Of a stretch of 64,000 nucleotides of DNA, positions 8,729-17,285 are shown piece by piece. The stretch covers positions 558,001 to 622,000 of the forward strand of contig CBDHEF010000001.1 of assembly GCA_965261945.1 (NCBI GenBank), written 5' to 3'. The position numbers were made by a program, and so were the translations under genes. The notes below the pieces were generated by a model. It had not been told where the DNA came from, did no database searches, and saw nothing but the letters and a program-made list of their open reading frames with translations. The stretch comes from VXOI01 sp965261945. Lineage in GTDB: Bacteria > Chloroflexota > Dehalococcoidia > Lucifugimonadales > UBA3495. The first letter of the stretch is position 1. Each line of letters starts with the position of its first letter.

Positions 8729-10126
8729 CTACACGTCCGGTCGCAGCCGGTGCTGAGTGGCGGCCTCGTAGGCGTGGCCCACCTGGACCAGCAGCGGCTC
8801 CGTCAAATGCCTGCCGACGAACTGAATGCTGAGGGGCAAGCCCTCGCTGTTCAGTCCGCAGGGCAGGGATATGGTGGGCGCTCCACTGAAGTCGTAAGGC
8901 ACGGTGAAGCGGCCCCAGGTCCATTCCTCCTCGTCCATCGGGCCGTAGAGCGCTTCCGGTGTGACCCGTTCCGGGGGCGTGGTCATGGAAGGGCAGACCA
9001 GCACGTCGATGCCGCCGAATATCTCGGCCAGGGCCCCATTGCAGGCCAACCGCTGGTAGCTGGCGATGGCGTAGTCGGTGGCGCTGTGGCGCAACCCCAA
9101 CTCCAGCCAGCCCCGGAACCAGGGGCCGTATTCGTCGGCCCTGGAAGGGAAGGTATCGCGGTGGGCCGCGGCCGCCTCCGCCGAGCACAGCACACCCCAG
9201 GCGCGGGAGTAGGGCTCGGTATCCGGCATCCTCACCGGCGCCAGCACCGCTCCGTCGCTTTCCAGCCGGCGGGCGCCTTCCAGCACCGCCGCGGCCAGTT
9301 CTGAGTCGACGCCGTCGCCGATGTATCGCTCGTCGACGCCGATGCGGATGCCGCGGACTCCCCGTTCCAGTCCGTGCAGCATATTGGGCACCGGGGCGGT
9401 CAGCGAGGTGGGGTCATTGGGGTCGTGTCCAGCGATGGCTTGCAGCATGACGCCAGCGTCGGAGGCGCTGCGGGTCATCGGGCCGATGTGGTCCAGGGAC
9501 TCGGCCAGGGCCAGCACGCCATACCGGCTCACCCTCCCCCATGTGGGCTTGATGCCCACGATGCCGCAGGCGGCTGATGGGAACCGGATGGACCCGCCGG
9601 TGTCGCTGCCCAAGGAGCCGTAGCACAGTCCGGCGGCAGTCGCCACTCCCGAGCCGCTGGAGGACGCGCCGGACCAGCGGTCGGCGCCCCAGGGGTTGAC
9701 CGGTATCTGGAACTCGGGGTTGTAACCGGCCATCGCTCCTTCGGTGAGATTCAGCTTGCCGAGAATCACTGCACCGGCTGCGTTGAGCTTCTGCACCACG
9801 GCGCCGTCGAAGTCGGGCACGAAGTCGCGGAGCACCCGGGCGCCGCCCATTGTGGCGACCCCAGTGGTGAAACAGAGGTCCTTGACGGCGATGGGCACCC
9901 CATGGAGACCGCCCCGGTAGTTCCCGGCGGCGATCTCCTGCCCGGCGGTCCGGGCCGACGCCAGGGCAGATTCGGCCATTACTGTGGCGTAGCTCTTCAG
10001 GTCGCCGTCCAGGGCTTCGATGCGCTCCAGAATCGCCGTGGTGAGTTCCACGGGCGACAGCTCCCTGGACCTGAGGCGGGCGCCCACTTCCGTAATCGTC
10101 TGATAGTGCAATGGCGTGTCAGGCAT
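8729..10126 (-). CDS. Amidase (amidase-signature family, GatA-like)
   Basis: Hydrolyses a carboxamide; the natural substrate is unknown. The 465-residue protein carries the amidase-signature Ser-cisSer-Lys triad: lysine in GVPIAVKDLC, cis-serine in WSGASSSGSGVA and nucleophilic serine in GSDTGGSIRFPSAACG. ATG at 10126 has GGAGTGG upstream. No gatB or gatC is adjacent, so a stand-alone catabolic amidase is more likely than the tRNA amidotransferase subunit. It is divergent from the binding-protein gene at 10256, with a 129-nt gap that should hold both promoters. Its 3' end touches an IS630 fragment. Confidence 0.88.
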   Translation of the reverse strand: MPDTPLHYQTITEVGARLRSRELSPVELTTAILERIEALDGDLKSYATVMAESALASARTAGQEIAAGNYRGGLHGVPIAVKDLCFTTGVATMGGARVLRDFVPDFDGAVVQKLNAAGAVILGKLNLTEGAMAGYNPEFQIPVNPWGADRWSGASSSGSGVATAAGLCYGSLGSDTGGSIRFPSAACGIVGIKPTWGRVSRYGVLALAESLDHIGPMTRSASDAGVMLQAIAGHDPNDPTSLTAPVPNMLHGLERGVRGIRIGVDERYIGDGVDSELAAAVLEGARRLESDGAVLAPVRMPDTEPYSRAWGVLCSAEAAAAHRDTFPSRADEYGPWFRGWLELGLRHSATDYAIASYQRLACNGALAEIFGGIDVLVCPSMTTPPERVTPEALYGPMDEEEWTWGRFTVPYDFSGAPTISLPCGLNSEGLPLSIQFVGRHLTEPLLVQVGHAYEAATQHRLRPDV

Positions 10127-10255
10127 TATTCCACTCCTGCTTCATTCCGGTTTATTCCGGTGGGTCTCCCGCAGAGGATACCGGATGCGGGACCGGTGGT
10201 AAACTTGGCTCAGCCCGGCGCCTTATTCCCCGGCGAAGGCCAGGAGACGACTCAA

Positions 10256-11179
10256 ATGCGCATCGCGGTACCCGACCTGGTATCCAACTCATACTTTCCG
10301 GCGGTGGCCGCCGTGGAGCTGGGGTTCTTCGAGAGACAGGGAATAGACACGGAGCTGGAGATGGTCTTTCCGGTGGGCAGGGCCATGGAAGCGTTGCGGG
10401 ACGGCCGCGTCGACTTCGTGGCCGGGCCGGCCCACGCCACCCTGTCCGCCTTCCCCGGCTGGCAGGGCGCCAAGCTGCTGGCGGCGCTGTCGCAACATAC
10501 CTTCTGGGTGTTGGTGTTGCGCTCCAGCCTGGGCGTCCGGCCCGGAGACATTGCGGCGGTGAAGGGCCTGCGTATCGGAGCGGCCCCCGGACCCGACGCC
10601 GCTCTGCGCCGGTTGCTGGACGAGGCGGGCATAGACCCGGCGCGGGACGGTGTGGCGCTGGCGCCGGTACCCGGCAGCGGCGAGCCCGGCGTGTCCTTCG
10701 GCGTTCATGCCGCCCAAGCCCTGGAGGATGGGGTAATCGACGGGTTCTGGGCCAATGCCATGGGAGCCGAGGTGGCGGTGCGTAGCGGGATAGGCAGCGT
10801 GGCGCTTGACCCTCGGCAGGGGCTGGGTCCGCCAGCAACGAGGGACTATACCTTTGCGGCATTGGTAACCACCGACAGGCTGATTGAAGACTCTCCCGCC
10901 ACGGCGGAGGGAGCGGTGCGGGCAGTGGTGGAGGCGCAACGGGCGCTGCGTGCCGATCCGTCCCGGGCTGCCTGGGTGGGCCAGCGGCTTTTCCCACCCG
11001 ACGAGGCCGCATTGATCGAGGACCTGGTACGGCGGGACGCTCCCTACTACATCGCCGAAATTTCGCCGGACTCCGTAGCCAGCCTCAACGAGTTTTGCCG
11101 GAATATGGGCCGACTCTCCGGCGAGGTGGCCCATGATCAGGTGGTGGCCAGCCAGTTCGCCCATCTCTGGGCTGAATAG
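10256..11179 (+). CDS. NMT1/THI5-like substrate-binding protein
   Basis: Periplasmic-binding-protein type II fold resembling nitrate/taurine/thiamine-precursor binding proteins. The N-terminus MRIAVPDLVSNSYFPAVAAVELGFFERQGID is the characteristic first strand and helix, then VDFVAGPAHATLSAFP and VKGLRIGAAPGPDAALRRLL. About 307 residues from the ATG at 10256, which has AGGAGA upstream; the frame is open farther upstream but without protein-like content. It lacks a signal peptide or lipobox, unusual for a transport protein. It may be a cytoplasmic sensor or enzyme of the fold, or its leader has been lost. It sits 12 nt before a luciferase-like oxidoreductase gene and is probably co-transcribed with it. 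Confidence 0.7.
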   Translation: MRIAVPDLVSNSYFPAVAAVELGFFERQGIDTELEMVFPVGRAMEALRDGRVDFVAGPAHATLSAFPGWQGAKLLAALSQHTFWVLVLRSSLGVRPGDIAAVKGLRIGAAPGPDAALRRLLDEAGIDPARDGVALAPVPGSGEPGVSFGVHAAQALEDGVIDGFWANAMGAEVAVRSGIGSVALDPRQGLGPPATRDYTFAALVTTDRLIEDSPATAEGAVRAVVEAQRALRADPSRAAWVGQRLFPPDEAALIEDLVRRDAPYYIAEISPDSVASLNEFCRNMGRLSGEVAHDQVVASQFAHLWAE

Positions 11180-11191
11180 TAGGTGCGTTTG

Positions 11192-12208
11192 ATGAAAGTG
11201 GATATCAGGGTGCCCGTGGGCCTGCCGGTGCAGCAGACCGCCGATTTCATCGCGGGGTGCGAGGCGGCCGGATTTTCCGGGGTCGGAGTCCATGACCACC
11301 AGCACAGCGGGCGGGACGTTTTTCTCACCCTGGCCCTGGCCGCCGAGCGGACCTCACGGCTCGCCCTGTACCCTGCAACCACCAATCCGGTCACCCGGCA
11401 TCCGATGGTGCTGGCGTCGCTGGCTCATTCGCTGGAGGAGATCGCACCGGAGCGGGTACGCCTGACCGTGGGCCCCGGCTACCTAGCCGTCGGCAACATT
11501 GGCCGGCCCCGGGCCACCTTGGAGGCCATGCGCCGGGCCATCCTGACCATGCGCCGCCTGCTGCGGGGGGAGCAGGTGGAGTTCAACGGGGTGGAAACTC
11601 GGCTGCGGAACCTGAGCGAGCGGCCGACGCCGGTATTCATGACCGCCGCTGGTCCGCGAATGGTAGAGCTGGCCGGGGAGGTTGCCGACGGCGCCCTGCT
11701 GCTGGCCGGCCTTCACCCCAAGGCGGTTGAAGCGGCCCGCCGCCGGCTGGAAATCGGAGCGGCGCGGGCCGGACGCAGCCTCGACGGTTTCCAGACTATC
11801 TTCATCACCCCGACCACGGTGTCGGATGACGGTCCGGCTGCCCGTCGCTTTCCGCAACAGTGGTTCCGGCCCGACCAGCCGTACCTGAAATATCCCAGCG
11901 ATTCCAACCTCTTCTGGCTGCGGGAGGCCGGGATTGACTTGGCCGACGATTTCGTCCCGGAGAGCATCGGGGATGCTCAGGCGGCCGAAATATGCGATGC
12001 CTTCGGTCTCTTCGGCACGCCCGAGGAATGCCTGACCAGACTGAAGCGGGCCAGAGACGAATCGGGTATCAAGCACGTCTTCATCTTTCCCACCCACACC
12101 CAAGAGGGTGGTTACGACATGCCCCGGGCCGAGGTGGACGCCTTCCGGGAGACAATAATCCCGGGTCTGGGCGCCCACTCGCCACAGAACCCAACGTCAT
12201 CTGGTTAG
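11192..12208 (+). CDS. Luciferase-like (LLM class) flavin/F420-dependent oxidoreductase
   Basis: TIM-barrel monooxygenase/reductase of the bacterial luciferase superfamily, about 338 residues. Features are the first strand VDIRVPVGLPVQQTADFIAG, GFSGVGVHDHQHSGRD, the cofactor-binding region LYPATTNPVTRHPMVLAS, RVRLTVGPGYLAVGNIG, PVFMTAAGPRMVELAGEVAD and the C-terminal LFGTPEECLTRLK. ATG at 11192 is preferred over GTG at 11183. The family uses FMN or F420; the GPG/AAGP pattern here is compatible with the F420 subgroup, but the cofactor is not proven. Expanded families of such enzymes are a known feature of SAR202 Chloroflexota. Confidence 0.85.
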   Translation: MKVDIRVPVGLPVQQTADFIAGCEAAGFSGVGVHDHQHSGRDVFLTLALAAERTSRLALYPATTNPVTRHPMVLASLAHSLEEIAPERVRLTVGPGYLAVGNIGRPRATLEAMRRAILTMRRLLRGEQVEFNGVETRLRNLSERPTPVFMTAAGPRMVELAGEVADGALLLAGLHPKAVEAARRRLEIGAARAGRSLDGFQTIFITPTTVSDDGPAARRFPQQWFRPDQPYLKYPSDSNLFWLREAGIDLADDFVPESIGDAQAAEICDAFGLFGTPEECLTRLKRARDESGIKHVFIFPTHTQEGGYDMPRAEVDAFRETIIPGLGAHSPQNPTSSG

Positions 12209-12240
12209 CCGTCGGTACTGTGAAAACAGGGGTGCGCCCC

Positions 12241-12275
12241 CCCCACCCTGACCCTCCCCCGAAGGGAGAGGGGAT
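12241..12275. repeat. Family A dispersed hairpin repeat
   Basis: CCCACCCTGACCCTCCCCC-gaa-GGGAGAGGGGATT between two plus-strand genes. Confidence 0.75.
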
Positions 12276-12306
12276 TTGTTACACACCATGCTGAGGAGTA
12301 CGCATC

Positions 12307-13404
12307 ATGGCAGAAAAGATTCGCCTGGGGTTTGTGGGTGCGAACGTAAACTCGACCTGGGCCACCCAGTCGCACTTCCCGGCGCTACTGGCCAGTCCCG
12401 ATGTCGAGCTTACCGCGGTCTGCACCACCCGGCCCGAGAGCGCCGAAGAGGCCCGGCAGGCCCTTGGAGCGAAGCTCGCTTTCCATGATTTCCGGGCAAT
12501 GGCAGCGTCGCCGGAGATCGACGCGGTGGCCGTGGTTGTGCGGGTGCCTGCTCACTATGAGCCAACGAAGGCGGCCATCGAAGCGGGCAAGCACGTCTTT
12601 ACCGAGTGGCCTTTGGGGCGGGATACCGCCGAAGCCGAGGAACTTGCATCCCTGGCTCGGGCCAAGGGTGTGCAAACCGCAGTGGGTCTGCAATCGCGAG
12701 TCAGTCCCGCTTTGCTGTATATCAAGGAACAGATTGAAGCCGGTTACGTGGGCGAGGCGCTCTCGTGTTCTGTGACCACCATGCGCGACGGCGCGTTGGA
12801 ACGCCCCTCCAGCCGCACCTGGCAGCGCGATGCCAGCCTGGGCGCCCACACCCTGACCATCGCCAACGGACACGTCATAGACGCCCTGCGCTTCGTGGCC
12901 GGCAACTTCACCCGCGTGGCTTGCATGGTCAGCACCCAGGCAGAGCAATGGTTCGAGACCGATACCCGGCAGTTTGTGGAAGTCACATCCCCGGATAATG
13001 TGCGAGTCAGCGGACAACTGGAGAGCGGCGCGGCGGCCTCGGTCCATGTTGGAGCCGTCCCCTGGGCCGGCAGCGGCTATCGAATGGAGATCTACGGGCG
13101 GGAGGGCACCCTGGTCGCCACGGGGCGCGTCTCGTCGCAGCGCGGTGAGATGCTGCGGGTGCAGGGCGCACGGGGAAGCCACGAGTTGCAGGACCTGGAG
13201 ATACCTGAGCGTTTCTTCTATGTGCCGTCCGACTTCCCTCGCGGCGATCCCTTCAACATCGGGCAGATGTATGCCCTGTTCGCCGAGGCGATCCGAACCG
13301 GACAGAATCGCGCGCCGACGTTCGATGATGCGGTTGACCTGCATCGTTTCATCGATACCATCAAGCAGGCGTCGGACACGGGCCGGGAACTGCCGGTTGC
13401 CTGA
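12307..13404 (+). CDS. Gfo/Idh/MocA-family NAD(P)-dependent oxidoreductase
   Basis: A 365-residue dehydrogenase with an N-terminal Rossmann fold: IRLGFVGANVNSTWATQSH carries the dinucleotide-binding loop, and AVAVVVRVPAHYEPTKAAIE and GKHVFTEWPLGRDTAEAEEL are the usual EKP-like region, here TEWP instead of EKP. The C-terminal alpha/beta domain (GEALSCSVTTMRDG, LGAHTLTIANGHVIDALRFV) carries the substrate-site His. ATG at 12307 has GAGGAG upstream. Replacement of the catalytic-lysine motif EKP by EWP is notable and fits a divergent subgroup such as galactose/arabinose dehydrogenases or Gal80-like proteins. Substrate unknown. Confidence 0.85.
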   Translation: MAEKIRLGFVGANVNSTWATQSHFPALLASPDVELTAVCTTRPESAEEARQALGAKLAFHDFRAMAASPEIDAVAVVVRVPAHYEPTKAAIEAGKHVFTEWPLGRDTAEAEELASLARAKGVQTAVGLQSRVSPALLYIKEQIEAGYVGEALSCSVTTMRDGALERPSSRTWQRDASLGAHTLTIANGHVIDALRFVAGNFTRVACMVSTQAEQWFETDTRQFVEVTSPDNVRVSGQLESGAAASVHVGAVPWAGSGYRMEIYGREGTLVATGRVSSQRGEMLRVQGARGSHELQDLEIPERFFYVPSDFPRGDPFNIGQMYALFAEAIRTGQNRAPTFDDAVDLHRFIDTIKQASDTGRELPVA

Positions 13405-13499
13405 ATTGCCTCGGAATGCGAAGTCCTCGCCGTTTCTGGTCATCAACTGGTGATGGCAGGAAGCGGATATAGCGCTCCAAATCAACTGGTATGAATCTT

Positions 13500-13528
13500 G
13501 TAGGGGCGAGTTTGAAACCCGCCCCTAC
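13500..13528. repeat. Family C hairpin repeat
   Basis: GTAGGGGCG-AGTTTGAAAC-CCGCCCCTAC: inverted repeat with an inner TTT/AAA pair, in the gap between convergent genes. It could terminate transcription from either side. Confidence 0.7.
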
Positions 13529-13622
13529 GCCACGCCAAGGCGAGGTTCCCTGACCTGACCACCTAAAACCGAATGCTACCGGAAGCCAGCGGGGCCTTTA
13601 TGGGTTCAGGGGGCCGGAGCTG

Positions 13623-14384
13623 TCAGGCTGTCGCGGTTGCCGGTTGATGGGTCTTCAGGAAGCGCCGGGCGTGGGCTACCACTTCGTCGATGTGCTCCTG
13701 AGTGTCTTTCCAGGGATAAATGGTCACCTCGGAGTTCGGGGCGAGGCTGGCAACCTCCATCGCGCACTCGTATGGGTGCGCCGGAACATCGTCGGGCGCT
13801 ATCAGCAGTGGTGTCTGTAGGGCGCGCACGAAATCGCGGGAAACGGTAAAAACGAAGTCGGCGCGGTCTGTGTACATACTGGTCAGGAAGTCATGGACCA
13901 TGTCCATTGTGATTTCAGGACGCTTCTCGCAAAGGGGCGGCCCCCAACCCTTTATGTTGTTCTGGTAGAAAATATCCGGCATCTCCGGCCTGAACCCGCT
14001 GGGTTGCATCAACGCCGCCGCCGCCACGCGCTCCGGGGCCAGCCTGAGCAGGTTGTGGATCAGCGGCCCGCCGATGCAGAAGCCCATGACCAGAAACTCC
14101 TTGATGCCGAGATGATCCATCAGCCCAAGTTGGTCCTCAGAGTGGGCGTCCCAGGGGCGGTCGATCTCCAACGGCCCACCGGATTGGCCTCCATTGGCAT
14201 TGCGCAAGTCGGCGGCAATACACCGGAAGTCGTCTTTGTAGGTCTCCATGGGGTTGAAGGGCACCGAGGTTTGCAGGGATGCAATGCTGGAATTGAGTCC
14301 GCCACCCGGAATGATCAGCAGTGGGTATCCCGAACCGACCTCTTCATAGTAGATGCGGCTGGGACCTCTTTCTTAGAACGGCAT
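13623..14384 (-). pseudogene. Alpha/beta hydrolase with a stop at codon 4
   Basis: From ATG at 14384 (GGAGG 8 nt upstream) the frame reads MPF-TAA-ERGPSRIYYEEVGSGYPLL and continues without further stops to 13623. The product would be a complete alpha/beta hydrolase of about 250 residues. Motifs are oxyanion region IIPGGGLNSS, nucleophile elbow MGFCIGG with Cys in place of Ser, acid region IAPDDVPAHP and YPWKDTQEHIDE. It is paralogous along its whole length to the intact gene at 18802 (MPHFTYGDVTIRYEEVGSG). The only start downstream of the stop is a GTG at 14264, which would lose the first strand and the oxyanion loop. So it is either inactivated or a recent point mutation or sequencing error. 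Confidence 0.75.
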
Positions 14385-14725
14385 GGCGATTTTCCTCCAT
14401 CAGCGAGTGACAAAGCTAACTTGATTTATAACGATGTGGCAGGTCGGAATTTGCGCCACAACATCCAGGGGCGGCGTGTTGTGGCGTGTTGTGAAAAATG
14501 ATGCTTCGTCTGCCTATTTCGGCGTTGAATCTAACCTAAAGTGGCTCAAGCGGTCAACATAACGGCCCGGAGCGCCGGTCCCTACATAGATGCCGCGGCA
14601 GTTCGGAATGAACCGGGCATTTTGAGAGACCGAAGGCAGTATGGTCAAACCATTGGGATTGCGATTGTATAATTGCGTCAGGCTTCGTTGCTCGTTTGCG
14701 AATCCATTCTGTTTGATCCGATGTT
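14385..14725. other. Non-coding gap between divergent genes
   Basis: 341 nt between the hydrolase pseudogene (minus) and the aapJ remnant (plus). It should hold both promoters. It contains an inverted repeat CGCCACAACA...TGTTGTGGCG (about 14453-14485) with a directly repeated GCGTGTTGTG. No coding sequence seen. Confidence 0.5.
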
Positions 14726-15816
14726 ATGATGGTGGCTGTGCTTAGCAACAAAATTCTGCTTGCCGGACTGTTCTTTATGTTGCTTGTGCTGGTGGCCTGC
14801 GCGAGCGAAGGGGCGGGGCCAGGGCCCGAGGCTGGGGCGCAGGGAGAGGAATCCTTGCGGCTGGAGCGGGTGCGTGAGCGGGGGACGATAATCTGAGCCA
14901 CCCCCGGATTCGGTTATCTGGACGAAGCCGGCAACAACACCGGCTTCGATATAGACCTGTGCCGGGCCGTCGCTGCGGCCGTGCTGGGAGACCCGTCCGC
15001 CGTGGAAATACGGATTGTCATTCCCGCCGAGCGGGGGCCGCTCTTGCAGGCGGGCGAGACCGATATGCTTTCCAGCGTCACCACCTGGACATCCTCGCGG
15101 GATGCCCAGTGGGGCAACTTCACCCAGACGATGTTCTACGATGGGCAGGGGTTCATCGTGAAGAGAGGGCTGGGGGTGAACAGCGCGCTGGAACTCCGGT
15201 ACGCCAGCGTCTGCGTGACCCAGGGCACCACCACCGAGCTGAACCTTCAGGACTTCTCCAACGAATCCGGGCTGAACCTGAATGCAGTCACTTTCGAGCG
15301 CTCCGATGCCGCCCTTGAAGCGTACCGCACACCGGGCAGTGCGACGCTTTCACCACCGACCGCTCCGCGCTGTCGTCGCTGCTGGGAACTTTCCCTGACC
15401 AGGCCGGGCACGTTATCCTGCCGGACACCATATCTGAGGAACCCCTGGGCCCGGCGGCGCCCCACGGCGATGAGAACTGGTACGACATCGTCAAGACGGT
15501 GATGGCCATACTCATCTACGCAGAGGCCTTTGGGGTGGGCATGGACAACGTGCCCACCACCAAGACGGGCGACACCAAGGTTGACCGGCTATTTGGGCTG
15601 GAAGGCTCCTTTTCCCAGGAGATTCTGGGGCTGAGCCAGACCGTGGCGCAGGACGTGATACGCGGAGTCGGCAATTATGGGGAGATTTACGGCCGCAATT
15701 TGGGGCCGCAGGGCATCAACCTGTAGAGAGAGGGCGGGCGCAACGCACTGTGGGCCAATGCCCCCTGCTAGGACTGCCCCAAGGGCGGGCAGATATACGC
15801 TGCGCCGCTACGCTGA
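14726..15816 (+). pseudogene. aapJ: Amino-acid ABC transporter substrate-binding protein (AapJ/BztA type), multiply broken
   Basis: Lipoprotein signal LLAGLFFMLLVLVAC with lipobox LVAC, then ERVRERGTII-TGA-ATPGFGYLDEAGNN (the TGA sits where relatives have Cys), FDIDLCRAVAAAVLGDPSA, VTTWTSSRDAQWGNFTQTM and RYASVCVTQGTTTELNLQDF. At about 15335 a 2-nt duplication (CGCACACCGGG for CGCACCGGG) shifts the frame. The new frame continues CDAFTTDRSALSSLLGTFPD, LPDTISEEPLGPAAPHGDEN, MAILIYAEAFGVGMDN and LGPQGINL. Two TAG codons then interrupt REGGRNALWANAPC and DCPKGGQIYAAPLR before the natural TGA at 15814. This is the binding component for the permeases that follow; four independent lesions make it dead as read. 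Confidence 0.85.
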
Positions 15817-15860
15817 TTGCGGACAGGCATCTGGTCTTCAATTCTTTCCTACCTCGAACT

Positions 15861-15966
15861 CCTTCTCCCTCTGGGAGAGAACTGGGGCGAGGGTGGAATC
15901 CTTCGTGTCAACGATGGTTTCCTTGCAGGTACGCCCCGCCCTAACCCTCCCCCTGCGGGGGAGGGA
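15861..15966. repeat. Two family A hairpin repeats
   Basis: CTTCTCCCTCTGGGAGAGAA with GGGGCGAGGGT, then CCCGCCCTAACCCTCCCCCT-gc-GGGGGAGGG, in the gap between the aapJ remnant and aapQ. Confidence 0.7.
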
Positions 15967-15993
15967 ACTATTAACAAGGCCCTGTACGCCTTC

Positions 15994-16027
15994 GGCCAGG
16001 ATGTTTAACGTGTTTAACATCCTGGCC
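15994..16027. promoter_or_regulatory. Perfect 12-bp inverted repeat upstream of aapQ
   Basis: GGCCAGGATGTT-taacgtgttt-AACATCCTGGCC: a 12-bp perfect stem with a 10-nt loop, 50 nt before the aapQ start. It may be an mRNA-processing or attenuation hairpin that sets binding-protein versus permease expression, or an operator. There is no U-tract, so a simple terminator is less likely. Confidence 0.6.
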
Positions 16028-16077
16028 GGGTATGTTACATTTGCGAGTGATTTTCAGCCCTTCGCGCACGGATTAGT

Positions 16078-17283
16078 ATGGCTCAGTTGAGGGGTCTCCT
16101 AACCTATCAGGGCGTCGAAGTCTGGCGGCACACCAAGGTCATCCAATGGACCTTGCAGATTGTGTCGGGCATTGTAGTTGTTGTGCTGGTGGCCTGGTTC
16201 TTCGCTAACATCGCCAACGCGGTGCAGGACCGGGAGATTCCCCACGGCTGGGGCTTCCTGGACCGGGAGTACCAGACACCCATCGGGCAGACTTTCATTG
16301 ACTACGAGTCGTCGGACACCTTCGCCTACGCTTTTTTAGTTGCGGCGGTGAACACCGTCGTCGTGTCCATCGTGGGCGTGATACTTGCGACGATGCTGGG
16401 TGTTTTCATCGGGGTGGCGAGGCTGTCCTCCAACTGGCTGGTGTCCAAGCTGGCCACGGTCTACATAGAATTCTTCCGCAACGTTCCGCTGCTGGTGCAG
16501 CTTTTCTTCTGGTTCTACATCATCCTGGCGCTGCCCCCGGTCCGGGAGGGATTCGTCGTAGGCGGCGGGCTGTTCGTCAACAACGGCGGCTTGTCCATGC
16601 CCTTTCCCAACTCCGCCGGGTTCGGGCCGCTCCTGGCTTGGGCGTTGCTGGCAGCGGGGGCGTTGGCCGCCGGGTATGCCGCCTTCCGCCTGCTGACAGC
16701 CCGCGAGTTGCATACTGGCCAGAGGTCCTACCCCGTGACGGGTGGACTGGTGACTGCGGTGGTCATCGGGGCCGTGGCCTGGATTGTGGTCAGCCTGGCC
16801 GCCGGGGACTCGCCCCTCGTGATCTCGTCGCCCCAGCCCGAGGGCCGCTTCGGGCGCATCGCCGGCGGGTTCACCGCTCCGGCTGGACTGGTGGTGCTGC
16901 TGGTGGGGCTGGTTGCCTACACCGCCTCGTTCATCGCCGAGATCGTGCGGGCGGGCATACAGTCGGTCCGGCGCGGGCAAACGGAGGCGTCGCGCGCACT
17001 GGGGCTGACGCCCATGGAGACGCTGCGCTACGTCACCTTCCCGCAGGCGTTGCGGGTCATCATCCCGCCGCTGATCAGCCAGTTTCTGAACCTGACCAAG
17101 AACAGCAGTCTGGCGGGCGCCATCGGGTACTCCGACCTTACCAACGTGGCCAAGACGATGACGCAGACGGCCCCGGCAGTGTCCATATTCCTGCTGATAA
17201 TGGCGGCGTACCTGGCCATGAGCCTGACCTACTCGCTCATCGGAAACCTGTATAACCGGCACATCCGCTTCACAGGGAACTGA
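16078..17283 (+). CDS. aapQ: General L-amino-acid ABC transporter permease (AapQ/BztB type)
   Basis: Inner-membrane permease of the polar amino-acid uptake family (His/Glu/Gln/Arg/opine 3-TM group), 401 residues, the enlarged size typical of AapQ/BztB. The first TM is around residues 24-45 (LQIVSGIVVVVLVAWFFANI). The family segment IEFFRNVPLLVQLFFWFYII follows. The cytoplasmic EAA loop that docks to the ATPase is EASRALGLTPMETLRYVTFP, followed by LRVIIPPLISQFLNL. It is followed 3 nt later by aapM. The preceding binding-protein gene is broken and no ATPase gene (aapP) follows within the window, so the transporter may be non-functional or depend on subunits encoded elsewhere. Confidence 0.9.
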   Translation: MAQLRGLLTYQGVEVWRHTKVIQWTLQIVSGIVVVVLVAWFFANIANAVQDREIPHGWGFLDREYQTPIGQTFIDYESSDTFAYAFLVAAVNTVVVSIVGVILATMLGVFIGVARLSSNWLVSKLATVYIEFFRNVPLLVQLFFWFYIILALPPVREGFVVGGGLFVNNGGLSMPFPNSAGFGPLLAWALLAAGALAAGYAAFRLLTARELHTGQRSYPVTGGLVTAVVIGAVAWIVVSLAAGDSPLVISSPQPEGRFGRIAGGFTAPAGLVVLLVGLVAYTASFIAEIVRAGIQSVRRGQTEASRALGLTPMETLRYVTFPQALRVIIPPLISQFLNLTKNSSLAGAIGYSDLTNVAKTMTQTAPAVSIFLLIMAAYLAMSLTYSLIGNLYNRHIRFTGN

Positions 17284-17285
17284 CG

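Noticed and set aside
14726..15816. TGA at the Cys position in aapJ as a selenocysteine codon
   Set aside because: The same gene also has a 2-nt frameshift and two TAG codons, no SECIS-like element is evident, and periplasmic amino-acid-binding proteins are not known selenoproteins.
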